The translations under genes and the position numbers were made by a program. A DNA stretch of 64,000 nucleotides from an uncultured Flavobacteriaceae bacterium (GTDB taxonomy: Bacteria; Bacteroidota; Bacteroidia; Flavobacteriales; Flavobacteriaceae), in the NCBI GenBank assembly GCA_947502975.1, contig CANNBV010000004.1:248001-312000 (forward strand), in the 5' to 3' direction. Every line of letters starts with the position of its first letter. Within the stretch, counting starts at the first letter, position 1. Shown piece by piece: positions 59,864 through 64,000 of this stretch. The notes below the pieces were generated by a model, which was given only the letters and a program-made list of their open reading frames with translations, did no database searches and was not told the origin of the DNA.

Positions 59864-59992
59864 CTACATTTTTTTTATAACCGCACAAAAGTAAGGTTTT
59901 CAACCTAGTTTAAAAAGCGATTACACATTTGCTCTGGCTTTTAACAGTAATTTAATTGAACACTAGCTTTTCTACGATATAAAATCGCTGTA

Positions 59993-60000
59993 TTTTTGTA
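59993..60000 (+). promoter_or_regulatory. -7 box of the SCO-family gene
   Basis: TATTTTTG, a full -7 match, 19 bp before the ATG at 60020. The TTG at 59958 is too far away to serve as a -33 element. Confidence 0.45.
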
Positions 60001-60019
60001 CATATTTTAAACATTAAAA

Positions 60020-60727
60020 ATGTTATCATTTTTTAAGGACTACAAACTGTTCGCCATAGTTTTTGGTATTATTTCTATCATTATTATTTCCATAATCTAC
60101 AATACGCTTAATGTATACCAACCTTTACCCATTTATCAACCGTCTATGGTTAGTACAGAATTGGTAGATAGTACTATTCAGTATCAAAAAAAATATCATA
60201 AAATAGCCGATTTTAGTTTGATAAACCAGAATGGAGATACCATAACACAAGATGATTACAAGAATAAAATTTATGTAGCAGATTTCTTTTTTACAACGTG
60301 TCAAACGATTTGTCCAATTATGACCAATCATATGGCTGATATTCAAAAAGAAATTACAGATGATACCGAAGTGATGCTCCTATCCCATTCTGTAACTCCA
60401 GAAATTGACACAGTTGCGCAATTGAAACGTTATGCTGTAAAAAAAGGTGTAAATGATAACAAATGGAATTTGGTTACTGGTGATAAAAAAGAAATTTATA
60501 ACCTAGCTCGCAAAAGTTATTTAGCTGTAAAAACTAACGGTGATGGTGGGCCTTTTGATATGATACATACTGAAAACTTTATGCTTATTGATAAAAAGCG
60601 GCAAATTCGCGGATTTTATGATGGTACTAAAGCGGAAGATATTGATAAGCTTTTGAGTGATATTGAAATTTTGAAAATGGAGAATGAGACACCCTCTGAT
60701 AAAAGTTTTTGGCTTATACAAGAATAA
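60020..60727 (+). CDS. SCO1/SenC-family thioredoxin-fold protein
   Basis: A 235-aa protein anchored by an N-terminal membrane helix (about 10-28), with a thioredoxin-like domain facing the periplasm. The copper-binding CxxxC is in FFTTCQTICPIMTNH (Cys94, Cys98) and the distal His in DMIHTENFMLID (near 182). SCO proteins deliver copper to the CuA site of cytochrome c oxidase or act as thiol reductases. No oxidase genes are in the window. It is followed by an intergenic repeat and then the feo operon. Confidence 0.9.
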   Translation: MLSFFKDYKLFAIVFGIISIIIISIIYNTLNVYQPLPIYQPSMVSTELVDSTIQYQKKYHKIADFSLINQNGDTITQDDYKNKIYVADFFFTTCQTICPIMTNHMADIQKEITDDTEVMLLSHSVTPEIDTVAQLKRYAVKKGVNDNKWNLVTGDKKEIYNLARKSYLAVKTNGDGGPFDMIHTENFMLIDKKRQIRGFYDGTKAEDIDKLLSDIEILKMENETPSDKSFWLIQE

Positions 60728-60764
60728 AAAGATGCTTAGAATTGTACTGACATTAGTTGCTTGC

Positions 60765-60847
60765 GCGTTAGGGATTGAACGGCATGTTTGAAATCCCCGA
60801 CGAAGGAGGGATTGAGTAGTGAAAGCCCGACCCTTGTGGTAACGCCC
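60765..60847 (+). repeat. Dispersed intergenic repeat, copy 4 of 4
   Basis: GCGTTAGGGATTGAACGGCA at the left end and AAAGCCCGACCCTTGTGG then TAACGCCC at the right end; the right third matches copy 3 almost base for base. The middle has its own arms AATCCC/GGGATT. Confidence 0.85.
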
Positions 60848-60886
60848 AAATAATTTGACTTCCCACTAAAACTTTAAACTTTAAAC

Positions 60887-60918
60887 TTTGAACCTGACGC
60901 TTTTTTATACTATTTTTG
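60887..60918 (+). promoter_or_regulatory. Promoter of the feo operon
   Basis: TTTG at 60887-60890, 20 nt, TATTTTTG at 60911-60918. Full match to the primary-sigma consensus. The feoA start lies 27 bp downstream. No Fur box was recognised with confidence. Confidence 0.65.
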
Positions 60919-60944
60919 CTTCTTTAAAATCAATCTAAATAAGC

Positions 60945-61181
60945 TTGGAGCATACTTTAGCACATTTAAAACGAGGGGAACATGCAGTAATTACTGATGT
61001 TTCGTCAATTCATATTCCTTTAAAACTCCTTGAAATGGGCTGTTTGCCTGGAAATTCTGTGGAGTTAGTACAGGTGGCACCATTTCAAGACCCTATGTAT
61101 TTAAATGTAAATGGTACGCACCTTGCAATTAGAAAAGAAACTGCATCTCATATTTTAATTGAAAAAGTAACGCATGAGTAA
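60945..61181 (+). CDS. feoA: Ferrous iron transport accessory protein FeoA
   Basis: A 78-aa SH3-like protein that assists FeoB. It starts at a TTG (EHTLAHLKRGEHAVITDV follows); no ATG is available before LEMGCLPGN. The family landmarks are LKRGEHAVI (about 7-15), LLEMGCLPGNSVELVQVAPF (about 28-47, the L..MG..PG motif) and the ending LAIRKETASHILIEKV. It overlaps feoB by 8 bp and is translated in the same mRNA. Confidence 0.93.
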   Translation: MEHTLAHLKRGEHAVITDVSSIHIPLKLLEMGCLPGNSVELVQVAPFQDPMYLNVNGTHLAIRKETASHILIEKVTHE

Positions 61182-63273
61182 ACAGATAAACGTTGCTTTA
61201 ATTGGTAACCCAAACACGGGAAAAACTTCAGTTTTTAATGCTTTAACAGGTTTGAACCAAAAGGTGGGGAACTATCCTGGAATTACGGTTGAAAAAAAGC
61301 AAGGTATTTGCAAATTACCTCGTGGTGTTAAGGCTCATATTATTGATTTACCTGGAACTTACAGTTTAAATGCGTCGTCTCTTGATGAAAATGTAGTTAT
61401 TGAGCTTTTACTTAATAAAAATGATAAGGATTTCCCAGATATTGCGGTTGTAGTTACAGATGTTGAGAACTTAAAGCGAAATCTTTTACTTTTTACACAA
61501 ATTAAGGATTTAGAAATACCAACTGTTCTGGTTATTAATATGTCCGACCGTATGAGTTACAAGGGTATTTCTTTAGATATTGAGTATTTAGAAGAGAAAC
61601 TTCATACGAAAATTGCGCTAGTAAGTACGCGAAAAAATGAAGGCATTGATACACTAAAATCTTTAATTACAAACTACAAGGAGGTTTCAGTGCAACCTTG
61701 TTTAGATACCACTGTTATTGATCCTACATATTTTGGAAACCTAAAAAAAGCTTTTCCAAATCAGCTATTGTATAAGCTTTGGTTAGTGATTACTCAAGAT
61801 GTGAATTTTGGTAAAACAGATAGAAAAGATTTTGATGCAGTCGCCGATTTTAAAACGAAAAGCAAAGGCGATTTAAAACGCTTACAGCAAAAGGAAACTA
61901 TAAAACGATATCAGTTTATCAACAACGTATTAGTCAAAGGACAGACTATAGATTTAAGTCAGGCTAAAGATTTACGTATTAAATTCGATAGGATTTTAAC
62001 CCATAAAGTTTGGGGCTATCTGATTTTTGGGGTTATCCTTTTGACGATTTTTCAAGCTATATATGATTGGGCTCAAGTCCCGATGGAATTAATTGATGGT
62101 GCTTTTGCAAGTTTGAGTGAATGGGTGAAAAATAGTTTACCTCAAGGTGTATTTACCGATTTAATAGCCGAAGGTATTATTCCTGGGTTAGGTGGCATTG
62201 TAATTTTTATTCCACAGATTGCATTTTTATTCCTATTTATTGCGGTGCTCGAAGAAAGTGGTTATATGAGTCGTGTGGTATTTTTAATGGATCGTATTAT
62301 GCGCCGTTTTGGACTAAGTGGTAAAAGTGTTGTACCATTAATTTCTGGAACTGCCTGTGCCATTCCTGCTATTATGGCGACACGTAATATTGAGAGTTGG
62401 AAAGAGCGTTTAATTACCATTTTGGTAACGCCTTTTACTACCTGTTCTGCTCGGTTGCCAGTATATTTAATAATTATCGAATTGGTTATTCCCGAAGGAC
62501 GATTTTTTGGCTTGGGTTATCAACCTTTAACTCTGATGTTACTTTATTTAATAGGTTTTGGAACTGCAATTCTTTCGGCATACATTCTTAATAAAATTCT
62601 AAAAATTAAGAGTAAGACCTTTTTTGTTATTGAAATGCCTAATTATAAGTTACCGCTTTTTAAAAACGTAGCGATCACCGTTATTGAAAAGACAAAAGCG
62701 TTTGTATTTGGTGCTGGAAAAATAATTTTAGCAATTTCTATTGTGCTTTGGTTTTTAGCATCCTATGGCCCAGGCGAGCAATTTAATGATGCAGAAAAGA
62801 TCATTACTACCGAATATGCTTCGCAAAACTTAACAGAAGAAGATTTACAACAAAAAATTGCATCACATAAATTAGAACATTCTTTCATTGGTATTGCTGG
62901 ACATGCTATTGAACCTGTTATTAGGCCATTAGGATACGATTGGAAAATAGGAATTGCCATTGTTAGCTCTTTTGCTGCTCGTGAGGTTTTTGTAGGTACA
63001 CTTGCTACAATTTATAGCGTTGGAAGCGATGAAGAAGAAACTATAAAAAACAGAATGGCGGGAGAAGTCAATCCTATTTTGGGAGGTCCACTATTTAATT
63101 TTGCTTCTGGGATTTCACTATTACTGTTTTACGCTTTTGCTATGCAATGTATGAGCACACTTGCTATTGTTAAGAAAGAGACCAATAGTTGGAAATGGCC
63201 AACATTACAATTAATAATAATGACACTTTTTGCTTATATTGTAGCATTGATAGCCTTCCAATTTTTGAAATAA
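61174..63273 (+). CDS. feoB: Ferrous iron transporter FeoB
   Basis: A 699-aa inner-membrane Fe(II) transporter with an N-terminal GTPase-like domain. G1 is GNPNTGKTS (residues 10-18), G3 DLPGTYSL (about 57-64), G4 NMSD near 120. A helical spacer domain follows to about 265, then two Gate (nucleoside-transporter-like) regions with ESGYMSRVVFLMDRIMRRFGLSGKS (spans about 360-385) and CAIPAIMATRNIES. The length is normal. The next gene encodes a Cys-rich small membrane protein typical of Bacteroidota feo operons. Confidence 0.96.
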   Translation: MSKQINVALIGNPNTGKTSVFNALTGLNQKVGNYPGITVEKKQGICKLPRGVKAHIIDLPGTYSLNASSLDENVVIELLLNKNDKDFPDIAVVVTDVENLKRNLLLFTQIKDLEIPTVLVINMSDRMSYKGISLDIEYLEEKLHTKIALVSTRKNEGIDTLKSLITNYKEVSVQPCLDTTVIDPTYFGNLKKAFPNQLLYKLWLVITQDVNFGKTDRKDFDAVADFKTKSKGDLKRLQQKETIKRYQFINNVLVKGQTIDLSQAKDLRIKFDRILTHKVWGYLIFGVILLTIFQAIYDWAQVPMELIDGAFASLSEWVKNSLPQGVFTDLIAEGIIPGLGGIVIFIPQIAFLFLFIAVLEESGYMSRVVFLMDRIMRRFGLSGKSVVPLISGTACAIPAIMATRNIESWKERLITILVTPFTTCSARLPVYLIIIELVIPEGRFFGLGYQPLTLMLLYLIGFGTAILSAYILNKILKIKSKTFFVIEMPNYKLPLFKNVAITVIEKTKAFVFGAGKIILAISIVLWFLASYGPGEQFNDAEKIITTEYASQNLTEEDLQQKIASHKLEHSFIGIAGHAIEPVIRPLGYDWKIGIAIVSSFAAREVFVGTLATIYSVGSDEEETIKNRMAGEVNPILGGPLFNFASGISLLLFYAFAMQCMSTLAIVKKETNSWKWPTLQLIIMTLFAYIVALIAFQFLK

Positions 63274-63300
63274 AACCACGATAGATTCGACTAATACATT

Positions 63301-63438
63301 ATGAACGATATCATTCAAAATATTTTTGTATTTACTGCGGTTGCTTTGGCTGTTTCTTTTTTGATAAAAAAATTCTTTTGGAAAAAGCCTAAAACTAAAA
63401 AAGCTTGTGGCGGAGATGATGGATGTGGGTGTCATTAA
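63301..63438 (+). CDS. FeoB-associated Cys-rich membrane protein
   Basis: A 45-aa protein with one membrane helix (about 6-23), a basic stretch (KKFFWKKPKTKK) and a Cys-rich tail (ACGGDDGCGCH, three Cys and a His). Small proteins of this kind follow feoB in many Bacteroidota and are thought to bind iron or an iron-sulfur cluster, possibly playing the role FeoC has in Enterobacteria. It starts 27 bp after feoB. Confidence 0.85.
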   Translation: MNDIIQNIFVFTAVALAVSFLIKKFFWKKPKTKKACGGDDGCGCH

Positions 63439-63447
63439 AAAATAAAA

Positions 63448-63675
63448 ATGTCCATAATCATCATTCTTATTGGTTATTATTTTGATTACAAAAGCGGGAA
63501 AACTGCATTCATAAGAGATTTACAAAAAGGATTGTCTATAGTTTTAATGCTTCTTGTTTCTGCACTTGTATTAATTAGCTTATTTGGGTTTAGTCTTTTA
63601 AGCACTATTTTTTCGATTGGAATAGAAATCATCGTTTTATTCTCGCTTAAAGCTTATTTCAACAAAAAGCATTAA
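63448..63675 (+). CDS. Small membrane protein at the end of the feo operon
   Basis: A 75-aa protein, 9 bp after the Cys-rich gene. An N-terminal hydrophobic stretch (SIIIILIGYYFDYKSG) and two adjacent helices (about 28-65) suggest two or three membrane segments; the tail is basic (KAYFNKKH). I do not recognise a family. Its place in the operon suggests a link with iron uptake, but nothing in the sequence proves it. Confidence 0.6.
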   Translation: MSIIIILIGYYFDYKSGKTAFIRDLQKGLSIVLMLLVSALVLISLFGFSLLSTIFSIGIEIIVLFSLKAYFNKKH

Positions 63676-63784
63676 AATTCTTCATACCACTTTCACGCAT
63701 TATTTCCAATAAATAAAACTTTAGACTAGGTAATATACTTTTAAAAAAATTTAAAAAGAACTTACTAAGTTTGGATTTTTTAGT

Positions 63785-63792
63785 TACATTTG
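63785..63792 (+). promoter_or_regulatory. -7 box of the DtxR/MntR-type gene
   Basis: TACATTTG, a full -7 match. The candidate operator at 63800-63815 lies directly downstream over the expected transcription start. Confidence 0.5.
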
Positions 63793-63799
63793 AAAAATA

Positions 63800-63815
63800 T
63801 TTAAGCTTACTTAAA
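63800..63815. promoter_or_regulatory. Candidate metalloregulator operator
   Basis: TTTAAGCTTACTTAAA has 6-bp perfect arms around CTTA and sits between the -7 box and the ATG of the metal-dependent regulator. Its size and position fit autorepression by a DtxR/MntR-type protein. The longer flanks (AAATATTTAAG and CTTAAAAATATTT) are also roughly symmetric. Confidence 0.45.
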
Positions 63816-63835
63816 AATATTTTAAAGCATACCGA

Positions 63836-64000
63836 ATGTCAATAGCAATTGAAAATTTTGTAAAAGCCATTTACAAAAATGGAAAACACGACCACAATGA
63901 TACCAAACCTGGTAATATTGCTAAGGAATTAGGTATTTCTAATGCTGCTGCAACAGATATGGCAAAAAAGTTAGCCGCTAAAGATTTATTGCACTACGAA
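63836..64000 (+). CDS. DtxR/MntR-family metal-dependent regulator, N-terminal part
   Basis: The frame is open from the ATG at 63836 to the window edge (55 codons). It encodes SIAIENFVKAIYKNGKHD followed by a winged HTH (GNIAKELGISNAAATDMAKKLAAKDLLHYE), the start of a DtxR/IdeR/MntR protein. Such proteins repress metal transport genes when Fe(II) or Mn(II) binds. The metal-binding residues lie beyond the edge, so Fe and Mn types cannot be told apart. The nearby feo operon suggests iron. Confidence 0.85.
   Translation, partial: MSIAIENFVKAIYKNGKHDHNDTKPGNIAKELGISNAAATDMAKKLAAKDLLHYE

Overview
The window reads as chromosomal DNA of a low-GC member of the Flavobacteriaceae (Bacteroidota). The evidence is TAnnTTTG-type -7 promoter boxes with an upstream TTG about 19-21 nt away, AT-rich third positions, signal peptides ending in AQ/SQ, gliding/type IX secretion (T9SS) families (PorZ, PorP/SprF, a PorE-like OmpA protein, type A and type B sorting domains), and few Shine-Dalgarno sequences. 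The genus cannot be fixed from the sequence alone.

Layout. 0-9 kb: the 5' part of an RHS-type secreted protein, an MMPL transporter, asnS, rpoN with a PAP2-like membrane protein, an outer-membrane barrel and a umuC without umuD. 9-12 kb: small membrane/secreted proteins and an XRE regulator with three tandem DUF2975-like membrane proteins facing twin operators. 12-18.6 kb: biotin synthesis (bioF, DUF2007 protein, bioD, bioA, a ketoacyl synthase, bioB). 18.9-23.6 kb: an NfeD-like/flotillin membrane pair, a JmjC/cupin protein, recX. 23.7-35.8 kb: a T9SS cargo protein, a TonB receptor, recO-porZ, gdhA and small envelope genes. 58.4-64 kb: tRNA-Asn, rseP, a SCO protein and the feo iron operon ending in a truncated DtxR/MntR-type regulator.

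The region that stands out is 35.9-58.3 kb. A two-HTH regulator, two LytTR response regulators, a NarL-type regulator next to the remnant of a histidine kinase, and an intact TPR histidine kinase surround a run of surface genes. These are two giant repeat proteins (923 and about 1320 aa), a BspA/DUF285 repeat protein, a type B T9SS cargo protein, a PorP/SprF protein and two OmpA proteins. By eye the repeat-protein block is more GC-rich than its surroundings. At least six promoters in this region share one layout: 10-bp direct half-sites (best form CAGTTATTAC) at 20- or 21-bp spacing, close to the known LytTR recognition pattern, followed in five of six cases by exactly 30 nt and then a -7 box. 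They face the first giant repeat gene, an OmpA gene, a small membrane protein, the leader of one LytTR gene itself, and two short transcription units of about 80-90 nt that carry no evident gene. Each of these short units contains a 5' hairpin and ends in a rho-independent terminator, so they are probable small RNAs. I read this as a self-contained LytTR regulon that controls surface repeat proteins and small RNAs.

Dispersed through the window are four copies of an intergenic repeat of about 80 nt (GCGTTAGGG...GTAACGCCC), always on the same strand. All functional calls come from reading the sequence; no database search was run.
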